Assembly: GCF_048572895.1 (NCBI RefSeq)
Contig: NZ_CP183878.1
Location: forward strand, 1,798,001-1,862,000
Length of the DNA: 64,000 nt
Direction: 5' to 3'
Origin: Psychrobacillus sp048572895
Lineage (GTDB): Bacteria > Bacillota > Bacilli > Bacillales_A > Planococcaceae
A program made the position numbers and the translations under genes. This document shows, in pieces, positions 7,827 to 16,579 of this stretch (the stretch's first letter is position 1; the number at the start of each line of letters is the position of its first letter). The notes under the pieces were generated by a model that saw only the letters and a program-made list of their open reading frames with translations, was not told where the DNA came from and did not search any database.

Positions 7827-8726
7827 ATGGCATTCGAATACTTATCAGACCATGTGACATTCAAATCTGTGGAGGACATGGATTCAAACGTAAAAAAGCA
7901 TATCGATAAATACAGATTAGATTTAACAACATCGGAACGTGCCATTGTTTTCATGATTGCTGGACGTTCATTAATGTACCCAGGAGCATCACATTTAAAA
8001 GCTGAGACAATTGCAGACAAAACTAATACTTCTCGTAGCACCGTAATGAGAGGAATTAAGAAATTAGTAGAGTTAAAGATTATCGAAAAGGTAACACAAA
8101 CTAAGCTGAATGGAATCAAAGGAGCAAGTATTTATAAAATTTTACCTTATGATGACACATCGAATGTGACACAACGAGTAGAGGTCGCTGAAGCTAGTAA
8201 TGACGTGGGTTGTCCTCCACAATCACAAAACCTAAGCATTAAATCTTTTAATCTTTTAAGTTCTAAACAAGCAAAAGATTTATATAGTCTTTCAGAAGAA
8301 TTGCATGAGCAGGAAGAAAATAAAAAAGCATACATGAATGAGTACCAGCAGATGTTATTCAATTTTATGAACAGCTTACCAATGAAAGATGAATTAAAGG
8401 ATCAGCTGCATAAAGCGGTGTTAGCTACTGATCTAAAAACTGTATCTGATTTCGTAAAAGCTAAGAATATTATTTTCAAGCTTATTAGTGATATTGCAGA
8501 TGGTACTTTGACTCTTACTAAGACATTACGAAGTGCATTCGTAGGAGCTTATAATAAATCGATAGAGCGTTATAATAGGAAGACATCCACAATATCATTT
8601 GTGGAAGAACAACCTCGTGTGAGTAAATCTGTGAAGTTTTACAACTGGTTGGAAGAGGTTGAGGGGCATCCACAAGTTAATAGTAGTAGTCATCATTCAA
8701 ACTTAGACAACTGGTTATTATGGTAA
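7827..8726 (+). CDS. Helix-turn-helix protein of phage replication-initiator type
   Basis: About 299 residues. A winged HTH occupies residues 30-100 (TTSERAIVFMIAG, then LKAETIADKTNTSRSTVMRGIKKLVELKIIEK), like the HTH_36 proteins found in Bacillus phages and plasmids beside replication genes. The C-terminal half is helical and charged, with an aromatic end (NWLLW). The start is set at ATG 7827, 7 bases after GAGGTG; GTG 7818 would overlap that site. Whether it starts replication or only regulates transcription cannot be told from sequence. Confidence 0.6.
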   Translation: MAFEYLSDHVTFKSVEDMDSNVKKHIDKYRLDLTTSERAIVFMIAGRSLMYPGASHLKAETIADKTNTSRSTVMRGIKKLVELKIIEKVTQTKLNGIKGASIYKILPYDDTSNVTQRVEVAEASNDVGCPPQSQNLSIKSFNLLSSKQAKDLYSLSEELHEQEENKKAYMNEYQQMLFNFMNSLPMKDELKDQLHKAVLATDLKTVSDFVKAKNIIFKLISDIADGTLTLTKTLRSAFVGAYNKSIERYNRKTSTISFVEEQPRVSKSVKFYNWLEEVEGHPQVNSSSHHSNLDNWLLW

Positions 8727-9102
8727 AAGAATAAAAAAAGACCACCCTAATAGAGTGATCAAAATGTTTACAGATAATAGGTTATTTTTCCTTACGGTTG
8801 CTATATGTTTTTTGGGGTCGTATAATTAAAAAGAATTTAATACTTAAGGTACTACATTCTTTTTTGCTTAGTCACCAGGTGACCAAAAAGTGACCAAGCA
8901 ATGAAAAGTTAATCATTTTAAAGACGTTGTATGAATATTAATGATAGAATAAGAAAAACTAAATACTGCTAAATCAACGCTTTGACAGTGCTTGATTTTT
9001 CTTAATAGTATCTATCGTTCAATGATATGATTGTCGTTGCTTTAGAAGCAGCTATTCAAGACTAAATTATTTTTTGGCTTTGAATTAGATAACAATCATA
9101 AA
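8727..9102. other. Intergenic stretch at the probable right edge of the prophage
   Basis: No convincing gene. It holds a 13-base palindrome GTCACCAGGTGAC at 8871-8883 followed by a second GTGACC at 8890, and is otherwise AT-rich. The gene content changes here from phage to core genes, so an attachment site may lie in this stretch, but no duplicated core can be tested because the left edge is outside the window. Confidence 0.35.
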
Positions 9103-9133
9103 TAGACTGTCATATATATGACAGTCTATTTTT
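9103..9133 (+). terminator. Inverted repeat with T-tail before the ctpB-like gene
   Basis: TAGACTGTCAT and ATGACAGTCTA pair perfectly over 11 bp around ATAT, followed by ATTTTTA. It insulates the core genes from prophage transcription. Confidence 0.7.
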
Positions 9134-9211
9134 AAAATGAAGAGATGACTTAAAGTATTAAATTCTACATATATTATTAAGGGAAGTTTTTTCTGAAAAG
9201 GGTGAAGGAAT

Positions 9212-10693
9212 TTGGACGAACAAAAACAAAATAATGAAGAAGAGATAACGGAAATAAAACCAGCATCGAAATATATAAAAATGAAACCATTTGTTTTACT
9301 ATTAAGTATTTTTGCCCTAGTAGTTGCAACTGCTGCTGTTACTATGATTGCATTAACATGGGGTGATGAAAAGGTTGTAAACGTAAACCCGGTTAATCAG
9401 AAAGAGCGCTCTGAGTTCTCTAAATTGTATTTGGCATATGATAAATTAGAGGAAGAATACTATAAAGCAGTAGATGAAGAAGCAGTGATCAATGGTGCTA
9501 TTAATGGGATGATTGATGCGTTAGAGGATCCATATTCCGATTATATGAACCAAGATGAGGCTTCCCAATTCAATGAGAATATATCTTCTAGCTTTCAAGG
9601 TATAGGTGCAGAGATTCAAGAAAGAGACGGTGTTATTAACATCGTGTCTCCCATTAAAAACTCACCCGCTGAAAAAGCTGGATTGATGCCAAACGATAAA
9701 ATCATGGCAGTAGATGGTAAAGATATTAAAGGATATAGTGCGTCCGAAGCTGTATTACTTATTCGTGGAAATAAAGGGACGAAAGTAACGCTATCTATAC
9801 AACGAGGTACCAATGCCGTAATGGAAGTAACTATAGTACGTGACGATATTCCGATTGAAACGGTTTATGCAGAAATGTTGGATGATCAAATAGCACATAT
9901 TATAATATCTAGTTTCTCTACAAACACGTATGAAGAATTGCTAACAGCAATCGACTCTATGGAAAAAGAGGGTATGAAAGCATTAGTGCTTGATGTTCGT
10001 CAAAATCCAGGAGGTCTGCTATCTTCTGCAATAGATATTTCTAATCTTTTTGTGGAAGAAGGGAAAAACCTACTGCAAATTGAAATTCAAAATAATAAAG
10101 AGGTTACAGTAGCTACGCCTGGGACTCGCGTCGATGTACCTGTTACCCTAATCATTGATGAAGGTAGTGCTTCGGCATCAGAAATTCTTGCAGGCGCTTT
10201 AAGTGAATCAGCAAATGTTCCATTAGTAGGCTTAAATTCCTTTGGTAAAGGAACTGTTCAAACAGTGAATGATTTACCAGATGGTTCAAATATTAAAATC
10301 ACAACTGCTAAATGGTTAACACCAGATGGAAACTGGATTCATGACATAGGGATTCTTCCGGATTACGTTGTGGAATATCCATCTTATGCTATGCTACCTC
10401 CTTTAGATACTACTGTAACATTGAAAACAAACCAATCATCAGAAGCTGTTAAAACGGCAGAAGAAATGCTTCAAGCAGTAGGATACAATGTGGGTGAAGT
10501 GGATGGTAACTTTGATGAACAGATGAATACCGCAGTGAAAAAGTTCCAATCGGACAACAAACTTGTTGTATCAGGGGATATAGATGGAGAAACGTCTTAT
10601 CTATTGATGGATAAACTAAGAGCTAAAATCTTAGAAGAAGATCCACAACTTTTAAAAGCACAAGAAATTGTAACAGACTTGTTGGACAAATAA
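9212..10693 (+). CDS. ctpB: Membrane-anchored carboxyl-terminal processing protease (S41, CtpB-like)
   Basis: 493 residues: a membrane segment at 26-48, a PDZ domain (about 110-200, with GIGAEIQE and SPAEKAGLMPNDKI), the S41 core with DEGSASASEIL (catalytic Ser) and FGKGTVQ (catalytic Lys and Gln), and a C-terminal peptidoglycan-binding domain (about 405-470). The length and order match B. subtilis CtpA/CtpB. CtpB cuts SpoIVFA during sporulation and so helps SigK activation; whether this copy is CtpA or CtpB needs a tree. Start TTG after AAGGGTGAAGG. Confidence 0.85.
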   Translation: MDEQKQNNEEEITEIKPASKYIKMKPFVLLLSIFALVVATAAVTMIALTWGDEKVVNVNPVNQKERSEFSKLYLAYDKLEEEYYKAVDEEAVINGAINGMIDALEDPYSDYMNQDEASQFNENISSSFQGIGAEIQERDGVINIVSPIKNSPAEKAGLMPNDKIMAVDGKDIKGYSASEAVLLIRGNKGTKVTLSIQRGTNAVMEVTIVRDDIPIETVYAEMLDDQIAHIIISSFSTNTYEELLTAIDSMEKEGMKALVLDVRQNPGGLLSSAIDISNLFVEEGKNLLQIEIQNNKEVTVATPGTRVDVPVTLIIDEGSASASEILAGALSESANVPLVGLNSFGKGTVQTVNDLPDGSNIKITTAKWLTPDGNWIHDIGILPDYVVEYPSYAMLPPLDTTVTLKTNQSSEAVKTAEEMLQAVGYNVGEVDGNFDEQMNTAVKKFQSDNKLVVSGDIDGETSYLLMDKLRAKILEEDPQLLKAQEIVTDLLDK

Positions 10694-10706
10694 AGAGTTG
10701 AATGGG

Positions 10707-10730
10707 AGCTGGCCTTATGGTCAGCTTTTT
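10707..10730 (+). terminator. Terminator after the ctpB-like gene
   Basis: AGCTGGCC, loop TTAT, GGTCAGCT, then TTTTT. Confidence 0.85.
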
Positions 10731-10756
10731 CAACGATATTAAGGGAGTTAATCAAT

Positions 10757-11662
10757 ATGAAGGATGTCTATCTATTAAGTGGATTTTTAGGAAGTGGGAA
10801 AACTTCGCTATTATCTCATTTAATTGAACAATTGAAAGCGGATGGGCTAAAGCCAGCTGTAATCATGAATGAATTAGGGAAATTACCCTTCGATAGTCGT
10901 TCAGTGGACGAAGATGTACCGATAAAAGAAATGCTAGAAGGATGTATATGCTGTACGGGTGCCGAAAAAATGGAAGCACAACTACAAATGCTATTAGAAG
11001 GAGAAGAGTTCGATATACTACTAATCGAAACAACAGGTGCTGCCCATCCTGTCGAAGCTATGGATGCGGTGTTATCCCCCTATTTTGCTAGTAGATTAAA
11101 TATGAAGGGTATTATTACTGTCGCAGATTGTAAAAGATGGCTAGATAGAGACAAAATGACCCCTCAGACACGTATGTTGTTTTTGGAGCAGATTAAACAT
11201 GCGCATTTAATAGTAGCAAATAAGATAGATCTCCTTTCTGATGATGAAATAGCTGCGATAACGATGCAAATTCAAGGTTTAAATAGTCACGCTCCTATTA
11301 TTCAGACATCAAATGCTAAGTTGCCTTTAAAAATGATAACAAATCTAGAAGCAACCTATCATAGTCAGGAAATCCAACAAGCGGCAATTGGAAAACAGCT
11401 TTCATTATCTTCACGTTTACACACCTTTTCTGAGCCAGTCGGCAAGGAAGAGTTTGAACAATGGGTTAGAGAACTATCTGACACTATTTATCGTATGAAG
11501 GGCTATGTGCCATTAAAAGGACATAAAAATCCTTATCTGTTTCAATATGCTTACGGTATGGTGCAGTGGCTTCCGGAGTACATTAAAATGCCACCTCAAA
11601 TTGTTATTATTGGAGACCAAGTAGAATCTATCGTTGTAATAGGAAACACTCCAAATGATTAA
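10757..11662 (+). CDS. CobW/COG0523-type GTPase, putative metal chaperone
   Basis: 301 residues. Walker A is GFLGSGKTSL near residue 8, the COG0523 metal motif CICC follows at about 71-74 (EGCICCTG), then LLIETTGAAHP and NKIDL (base recognition). A CobW C-terminal domain is present from about 205. These GTPases deliver metals such as zinc or cobalt to target proteins. No His-rich loop and no Zur box are visible, so the metal is unknown. The next gene overlaps by 8 bases and may be a partner. Confidence 0.8.
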   Translation: MKDVYLLSGFLGSGKTSLLSHLIEQLKADGLKPAVIMNELGKLPFDSRSVDEDVPIKEMLEGCICCTGAEKMEAQLQMLLEGEEFDILLIETTGAAHPVEAMDAVLSPYFASRLNMKGIITVADCKRWLDRDKMTPQTRMLFLEQIKHAHLIVANKIDLLSDDEIAAITMQIQGLNSHAPIIQTSNAKLPLKMITNLEATYHSQEIQQAAIGKQLSLSSRLHTFSEPVGKEEFEQWVRELSDTIYRMKGYVPLKGHKNPYLFQYAYGMVQWLPEYIKMPPQIVIIGDQVESIVVIGNTPND

Positions 11663-11915
11663 AGCGTTCCAATTACTTTATCAAAACCGTCAGTCAGTAA
11701 GTAAAATTCAAACGGAAGAAGAGATCAGAAGTATCATCCAATCTGAGCTATTAGATGAATTTACTCACCCTAGAGCTAGGTTATCTGTTCAAAAAAAGTA
11801 CAGTCTTGCTACTGATCGTATTAAAAATAGTAAGCTATCAGATACTCAGCAGCAAATGATGCTTGAAGTATATATGGAAGAATTTAAAAAATTGTCAACC
11901 GAATATCATAGCTAA
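11655..11915 (+). CDS. Small helical protein coupled to the CobW-like GTPase
   Basis: 86 residues, charged and alpha-helical, no known domain. Its ATG lies inside the end of the GTPase gene, so it is translationally coupled. No terminator separates them. Function unknown; the coupling suggests a shared role. Confidence 0.6.
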   Translation: MIKAFQLLYQNRQSVSKIQTEEEIRSIIQSELLDEFTHPRARLSVQKKYSLATDRIKNSKLSDTQQQMMLEVYMEEFKKLSTEYHS

Positions 11916-12075
11916 TATTTTAGCAAAGTGGTTAAGTTATCCAAAAACCCTTTGCTAGACTTGTAGATTTTAAAGAAAAAAAGATCCAATTGGTTTCTTT
12001 GGAATATTTTATGGGAAAATTTCTTTCGATTTTGTGTTTACAATAGGGGAGCACAAAAGAAGGAGGAAATGAAAC

Positions 12076-12927
12076 ATGAATAAAAAGCATACGATTATGG
12101 CTGGAATTTTAGCTAGTGGATTATTAATCTCTGCCAATACAGCTAGCGCATCTATGAATACTGGGTCACCAACTACTTCCGAGGCAAAGACATCCGTTAC
12201 CTACAATTGGGACGCTCCAAAAAGCCTTTCCTATAAAGTAAAATGGAATTACAATATGCAGTTATCATTTGCAAAGCTTCTAAATCTTAAGGATTTAACT
12301 AAGATTGATATTAATCAAGTAGATAAAAAACCAGTAGTTGTAGAAAATGAAAAGCCAACAGAAGAAAAAGCTCCGATTCCTGAAGTTGAGAAACCAGCGG
12401 AACCAGTAAAAAAACCAGAGGTGGTAACTCCAGCTAAACCAGTTGAAGAAAAACCAGTAGTTAAACAACCAGTTACACCAGTTCAGGAAAATGTAGAAAA
12501 AGCACCAGTAGTTAAAGAGCCGACTGCTGAAGCGAAAGAAGAGGTTAAAGTTACTTCTGAAATCCAACAGGTTGTCGATTTAACTAACAATGAACGTGCT
12601 AAGGCTGGACTAAAAGCACTTCAAATTGATACAAAACTTACTCAGTCAGCACAAGCAAAATCTCAAGATATGAAAAATAAAAACTATTTTTCTCATACAA
12701 GTCCAACTTACGGATCACCATTTGATCAAATGAAATCATTTGGAATTACGTATAAATCTGCAGCAGAAAACATTGCGATGGGTCAACGTAGCCCAGCGGA
12801 AGTTGTAGATGCATGGATGAAATCTCCAGGTCATAAAGCTAACATTATGAATGGTTCATACACACATATCGGAGTAGGGTTATCTGATAGTGGTTATTAT
12901 TGGACACAACAATTCATCGGCAAATAA
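12076..12927 (+). CDS. Secreted CAP-domain protein with Pro/Glu/Lys-rich linker (YkwD-like)
   Basis: 283 residues: a Sec signal peptide (MNKKHTIMAGILASGLL, cleavage near ASA), a PVEKPAEPVKKPEV-type linker from about 90 to 160, and a C-terminal CAP/SCP domain (from VVDLTNNERAKAGLKAL) with FSHTSP, AAENIAMG and SPGHKANIM. In Bacillus these proteins are secreted and may bind the cell wall; their biochemical role is unknown. AAGGAGGAAATGAAAC precedes the ATG. The linker is the sort that spans peptidoglycan. Confidence 0.85.
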   Translation: MNKKHTIMAGILASGLLISANTASASMNTGSPTTSEAKTSVTYNWDAPKSLSYKVKWNYNMQLSFAKLLNLKDLTKIDINQVDKKPVVVENEKPTEEKAPIPEVEKPAEPVKKPEVVTPAKPVEEKPVVKQPVTPVQENVEKAPVVKEPTAEAKEEVKVTSEIQQVVDLTNNERAKAGLKALQIDTKLTQSAQAKSQDMKNKNYFSHTSPTYGSPFDQMKSFGITYKSAAENIAMGQRSPAEVVDAWMKSPGHKANIMNGSYTHIGVGLSDSGYYWTQQFIGK

Positions 12928-12935
12928 TCAAAACA

Positions 12936-12963
12936 AAAACGACGCATTTTGCGTCGTTTTTTT
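12936..12963 (+). terminator. Terminator after the CAP-domain gene
   Basis: AAACGACGCA and TGCGTCGTTT pair around TT, followed by a run of seven or more T. Confidence 0.9.
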
Positions 12964-13011
12964 GTATACATTAACAGATGGAAGAAAGGTATTGGAAGGA
13001 GATAGTGATAC

Positions 13012-13130
13012 TATGATTTCCGTTTCACGCGGACGCATTCCGCGGGCACGGCTTCAATCTCCTCGTCACTGCGAAATCATATGCTCCTGCGGTTCCCGCT
13101 GGAGTGTGCAGCAGCGCACATCTGGGTAGA
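13012..13130. repeat. GC-rich dispersed repeat of the Bacillaceae intergenic type
   Basis: This 120-base stretch is far richer in GC than its surroundings and contains the phrases CACGCGGACGCATTCCGCGG, CTCCTCGTCACTGCG and CCCGCTGGAGTG. I know these from a dispersed intergenic element found many times in Bacillaceae genomes. TATGATTTC (13012-13020) and GAAATCATA (13073-13081) form an inverted repeat around its first half. The open frames through it do not look like protein. Confidence 0.6.
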
Positions 13131-13150
13131 AAATAATCTATTTCTCTCCA

Positions 13151-14524
13151 CTAGGAGGAGAGGGAGTCCTTTTTCAGTTTCTTCTGTAAATAAATAAGTC
13201 TTGTAGTAAGAGTGATTGCCCCTATAGACAATCCTACGATTAATCCTATCCAATATCCAAAGCGCTCAAACGATGTATAGTTGGCTAGAATATATCCAGT
13301 AGGTAATCCAATTATCCAATAGGAAATGATAGCCATGATAAATGTCATCGTCACATCTTTATAACCACGTAATGCCCCTTGAACTGGTGCCTGGACTGCA
13401 TCAGATAATTGGAACAATGCAGCGAAGAAGAAAAATTGAATGGTCAATTCGATGACATAACGATCGTCCGTATACACAGAGGCAATTTGCTCTCTAAATA
13501 ATAACAAAATAGAAATTGAAATTAGACTAAAGCATATTGCTGTTACCACACTCAACCAGCTATAGGCTTGTGCGTCTGAAAAGCGTTTTGCTCCAATTTC
13601 ATGCCCTACTAAAATCGTAGCACCCATTGCAATGCTCAGAGGCACCATATATAGCAGTGAAGTGAAATTCATGGCTATTTGATGAGCGGAAATTACTTCA
13701 GTTGAATATACACTCATCAGTATGGTAACGGCCGAAAATATAGTTGTCTCTGCAAAAAGAGATATTCCGATGGGAACTCCAATTTTTAGAAGTGTACGTA
13801 TTTTATCTAAAGACGGCTTAGCCCAGCTGTGAAAGATTTCAAAAATAACAAAGGGCTTACTCCGAAGCACAATAATAATTGCGATAAGTAGTATAAGCCA
13901 GTAAGTAATTGCAGAAGCTAGTCCTGCTCCGACCCCTCCTAACTCTGGAAAGCCCAATTTTCCGTATATAAGCAAATAATTTAAAACAATATTAATTGGC
14001 GCAGATAATAGAGTGATGAACATAGAAACTCTTGTTTTTCCTAAAGCGTCGATAAAAGAGCGTAAGACACTATATAAAAATAATGGAATCAGTCCAATAC
14101 TCAGCATTAACAAATAATTCTTTGCTACGATGCGTACACTATCTTCAAGAGGTATTAAATTTAAGATTGGGTCAATTAGCAGAAAAATACCTAAAAAAAC
14201 AATAATAGCTAGTACTATTCCAATATAAAATCCCTGTTGAACAAAGGTACGTACATCTTTCTTCTTTTTTGCACCAATTAATTGTGCTACAATTGGCGTA
14301 ATGCCTATTAATATACCGGTTAAGGCGGTATATACAGGTACCCATAAAGAAGAACCTATAGATACACCAGCTAAATGCTTAATACTATATTTACTTGTCA
14401 TTAAAATATCAAAGAAGGTCATTAAATAGAGTGCAATTTGTGTGATTAATATCGGCAAGACGATTTTAATCATATACTTACTTTTTTCTGGTAGAGTTCT
14501 CATTTCGTACATGTTGGCATACAT
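13151..14524 (-). CDS. MATE-family multidrug/Na+ antiporter
   Basis: 457 residues with twelve hydrophobic segments in two homologous halves, and the MATE signatures ITQIALYLMTFFDILMTSKY near the N-terminus and TILVGHEIGAKRF in the second half. These exporters use Na+ or H+ gradients to expel cationic drugs. The start is ATG 14524 or the ATG four codons later; AAAGG is 4 bases before the first. It is divergent from the murG-like gene. Substrate unknown. Confidence 0.85.
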   Translation of the reverse strand: MYANMYEMRTLPEKSKYMIKIVLPILITQIALYLMTFFDILMTSKYSIKHLAGVSIGSSLWVPVYTALTGILIGITPIVAQLIGAKKKKDVRTFVQQGFYIGIVLAIIVFLGIFLLIDPILNLIPLEDSVRIVAKNYLLMLSIGLIPLFLYSVLRSFIDALGKTRVSMFITLLSAPINIVLNYLLIYGKLGFPELGGVGAGLASAITYWLILLIAIIIVLRSKPFVIFEIFHSWAKPSLDKIRTLLKIGVPIGISLFAETTIFSAVTILMSVYSTEVISAHQIAMNFTSLLYMVPLSIAMGATILVGHEIGAKRFSDAQAYSWLSVVTAICFSLISISILLLFREQIASVYTDDRYVIELTIQFFFFAALFQLSDAVQAPVQGALRGYKDVTMTFIMAIISYWIIGLPTGYILANYTSFERFGYWIGLIVGLSIGAITLTTRLIYLQKKLKKDSLSS

Positions 14525-14559
14525 CCTTTAAAGTTATAAAATTAGTTAGGAGATTATGA

Positions 14560-15636
14560 ATGAATAATAACACAATAGTATTAACTGGTGGGGGAACGGC
14601 TGGCCATGTTTCTTTAAATGAAGCCATAATACCCGAGTTAATAGAGAAAAAATATAATGTCCATTATATTGGATCATATAATGGAATTGAAAAAACAATC
14701 ATTGGGGAAAGATTTCCTGAAATACCTTACCATCCTATTTCAAACGGGAAGTTAAGAAGATACTTTTCACTGAAAAACCTTTCCGATCCATTTAAAGTAT
14801 TGTATGGTACATTACAGGCTTTATCCGTACTAAAAAAAGTGAAACCTTCAATCGTATTTTCAAAAGGAGGTTTTGTATCTGTACCTGTAGTGCTTGCAGC
14901 AAAACTTTCTAATATACCAGTAGTGATTCATGAATCAGATTTAACTCCAGGACTTGCTAACAAAATAGCCTCGTCGTTTGCTGAGCATATTTTCACTGTT
15001 TTTGAGGAGACCCTAAGACACTTACCAGATAATAAGGCTTCATCAATAGGAGCAATATTGCGTCCAGATTTATTTCATGGTGATGAAAAGATTGCAGAAC
15101 ATCTAACAGGTTTTGATGCAACGAAAGAAACGATTATTATTATGGGTGGTAGTCAAGGCTCAGCGAAAATAAATGATGTTATAAAACAAAATATCGAGCA
15201 GCTTACACGCAGATTTCAACTTATCCATTTATGTGGAAAAGGTAACAAAGAGGAATCTTTAGTCGGGAAACCAAATTATATAGCATTTGAATATGTTACA
15301 GATGAATTACCTCATTTGATGAAAATGTCTGATTATGTAATTAGCCGAGCAGGCTCAAACTCAATATTCGAGTTTCTAGAATTAAAAAAACCTATGTTAC
15401 TTATTCCATTGTCAATCCATGCTAGTAGAGGGGATCAGGTATTGAATGCAAGATACTTTGAGAAAAAAGGATTTGCATATGTACTTGAAGAGGAAAACCT
15501 TACAGCTACTACATTTATGGATTCTATAAATCATATGGTTGATGAAAAGGAAGAAATGATCGATCGTATGTTCGAAGTTAACTCTTCTAAAACACCAGAG
15601 CAATTTGTGGAGCTATTACTAACTTACCAAAAATAA
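14560..15636 (+). CDS. murG: MurG-type UDP-GlcNAc:lipid I glycosyltransferase
   Basis: 358 residues, the usual MurG length. N-terminal GT-B motif TGGGTAGHVSLNEAI, then FSKGGFVSVPVVLA, HESDLTPGLAN, and the donor-binding half with IMGGSQGSAKIND and ISRAGSNSIFEFLEL. MurG makes lipid II at the inner face of the membrane. It stands alone, outside the dcw cluster, so it may be the second MurG that many Bacillales carry. This position close to arlRS and odhAB is also seen in staphylococci as I recall. AGGAGATTATGA precedes the ATG. Confidence 0.85.
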   Translation: MNNNTIVLTGGGTAGHVSLNEAIIPELIEKKYNVHYIGSYNGIEKTIIGERFPEIPYHPISNGKLRRYFSLKNLSDPFKVLYGTLQALSVLKKVKPSIVFSKGGFVSVPVVLAAKLSNIPVVIHESDLTPGLANKIASSFAEHIFTVFEETLRHLPDNKASSIGAILRPDLFHGDEKIAEHLTGFDATKETIIIMGGSQGSAKINDVIKQNIEQLTRRFQLIHLCGKGNKEESLVGKPNYIAFEYVTDELPHLMKMSDYVISRAGSNSIFEFLELKKPMLLIPLSIHASRGDQVLNARYFEKKGFAYVLEEENLTATTFMDSINHMVDEKEEMIDRMFEVNSSKTPEQFVELLLTYQK

Positions 15637-15679
15637 CAAACACCCGTCACTTTTGTAAAGTGACGGGTGTTTGTTTTAC
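15637..15679. terminator. Bidirectional terminator between murG and the GNAT gene
   Basis: CAAACACCCGTCACTTT (15637-15653) is perfectly complementary to 15657-15673 around TGT, with T-runs on both strands; the flanking genes converge here. Confidence 0.95.
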
Positions 15680-16221
15680 ATTGCTTGTTCCTCTTCGTTT
15701 TCTTGTTGCATAAGTACTAAGTGGAACAAATCTTTTGGTATATAGTATAGATCAAATACTTCATCTATAGAATTTATCTCTTCATAGATAGAAGGATGTG
15801 ATTCATTTGCTTTTAATGCATATCTAAGTTTTTCCGTGGCACGAATACTTTTACCATTGTTTTTACGAATTCGTAAAAATACCGTATGAATATCTAATTC
15901 AAAGAAAAGTTCCTGTAAAAATTGTTCTTTTGCTTTTTTGTTGTATCCAAGACCTTGAAACGGACAGCCGATCCAAGTTCCTAAAAAACCTGCCCCATTA
16001 TCTACATCAAACAGATTAATTGTTCCGATTGGTTGACCAAAATCGCTAACAATTGTTCGAGAAATAACGGTTCCTTTTTCTTCTTCTTCCATCAACTGTT
16101 TTGTTATAAACATATACTCATCAGCTGAACTTGCTTTTTGACGTACAAAAGGCAAAATAGTTGGTTCTGACATAAGTTCATAAAGAGATGTACATTCGAA
16201 TAAATCTCGTTTTTTTATCAA
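15676..16221 (-). CDS. GNAT acetyltransferase (RimJ/RimL-like)
   Basis: 181 residues. The fold of the RimJ/RimL group is visible: FGQPIGTINLFDVDNGAGFLGTWIG, then a Gly-rich acetyl-CoA loop PFQGLGYNKKAKE and NGKSIRATEKLRY. It transfers an acetyl group to a protein N-terminus or small amine; the substrate is unknown. The start is TTG 16221, 9 bases after AGGGGG. An acidic C-terminal extension (LVLMQQENEEEQAM) is present. Confidence 0.7.
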   Translation of the reverse strand: MIKKRDLFECTSLYELMSEPTILPFVRQKASSADEYMFITKQLMEEEEKGTVISRTIVSDFGQPIGTINLFDVDNGAGFLGTWIGCPFQGLGYNKKAKEQFLQELFFELDIHTVFLRIRKNNGKSIRATEKLRYALKANESHPSIYEEINSIDEVFDLYYIPKDLFHLVLMQQENEEEQAM

Positions 16222-16306
16222 AAAAAGCGCCCCCTAAAAAGAACCAATAAATGAGCAGAGTCATCCTAGCTCCCCTGAAATTTTTCACTTCATCGTGCAT
16301 AAAAAA

Positions 16307-16375
16307 TTTCGGGGTAGGAATCGAACCTACTAGGACCAGCTCAAAACTGGTGGCGCACCATTTGCCTTCCCTCGG
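16307..16375 (-). tRNA. tRNA-like sequence with anticodon UUG and a degenerate acceptor stem
   Basis: On the minus strand there is a perfect anticodon arm (ACCAG, loop TTTTGAG, CTGGT, 16335-16351), a perfect T arm (GTAGG, loop TTCGATT, CCTAC, 16314-16330) and a short D arm (GGC/GCC, 16352-16366). With TTG at positions 34-36 it would read Gln codons. The acceptor strands (CCGAGGG and CCCGAAA) pair at only three positions, base 26 is missing, and no CCA is encoded. It is therefore either a decayed tRNA or an odd tRNA of the tRNA-Other kind. Confidence 0.5.
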
Positions 16376-16579
16376 CAAAGCGAACTTTGCCTTATAAAAT
16401 TATTTGCATTTATAATATACTTTGTTTTTTCTATTTTGCATAGTAGAAAGTATTTTAAAAATAATTAAATTTTTGTAAAAAATATTTTGAAATATATATC
16501 TTAAATGCTTGTATGTTTCTTCCTAAATACATATGATTATATTAACTTAGTATAGAACTTGACAGGAGTTTTTAAATAG

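Noticed and set aside
8871..8897. Palindrome near 8871 as prophage attachment site
   Set aside because: Position is suggestive, but no second copy exists in the window and no integrase of this prophage is visible, so it is mentioned only within the intergenic entry.
12295..12567. Antisense frame over the Pro/Glu/Lys linker of the CAP-domain gene
   Set aside because: Phe/Trp-rich product typical of reading a proline-rich coding strand backwards; no start signal.
12890..13129. Frame running from the CAP gene end through the GC-rich repeat
   Set aside because: It crosses a strong terminator and a non-coding repeat and has no ribosome binding site.
16178..16378. Minus-strand frame upstream of the GNAT gene
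   Set aside because: It covers the tRNA-like sequence and overlaps the GNAT start; no family match or start site.
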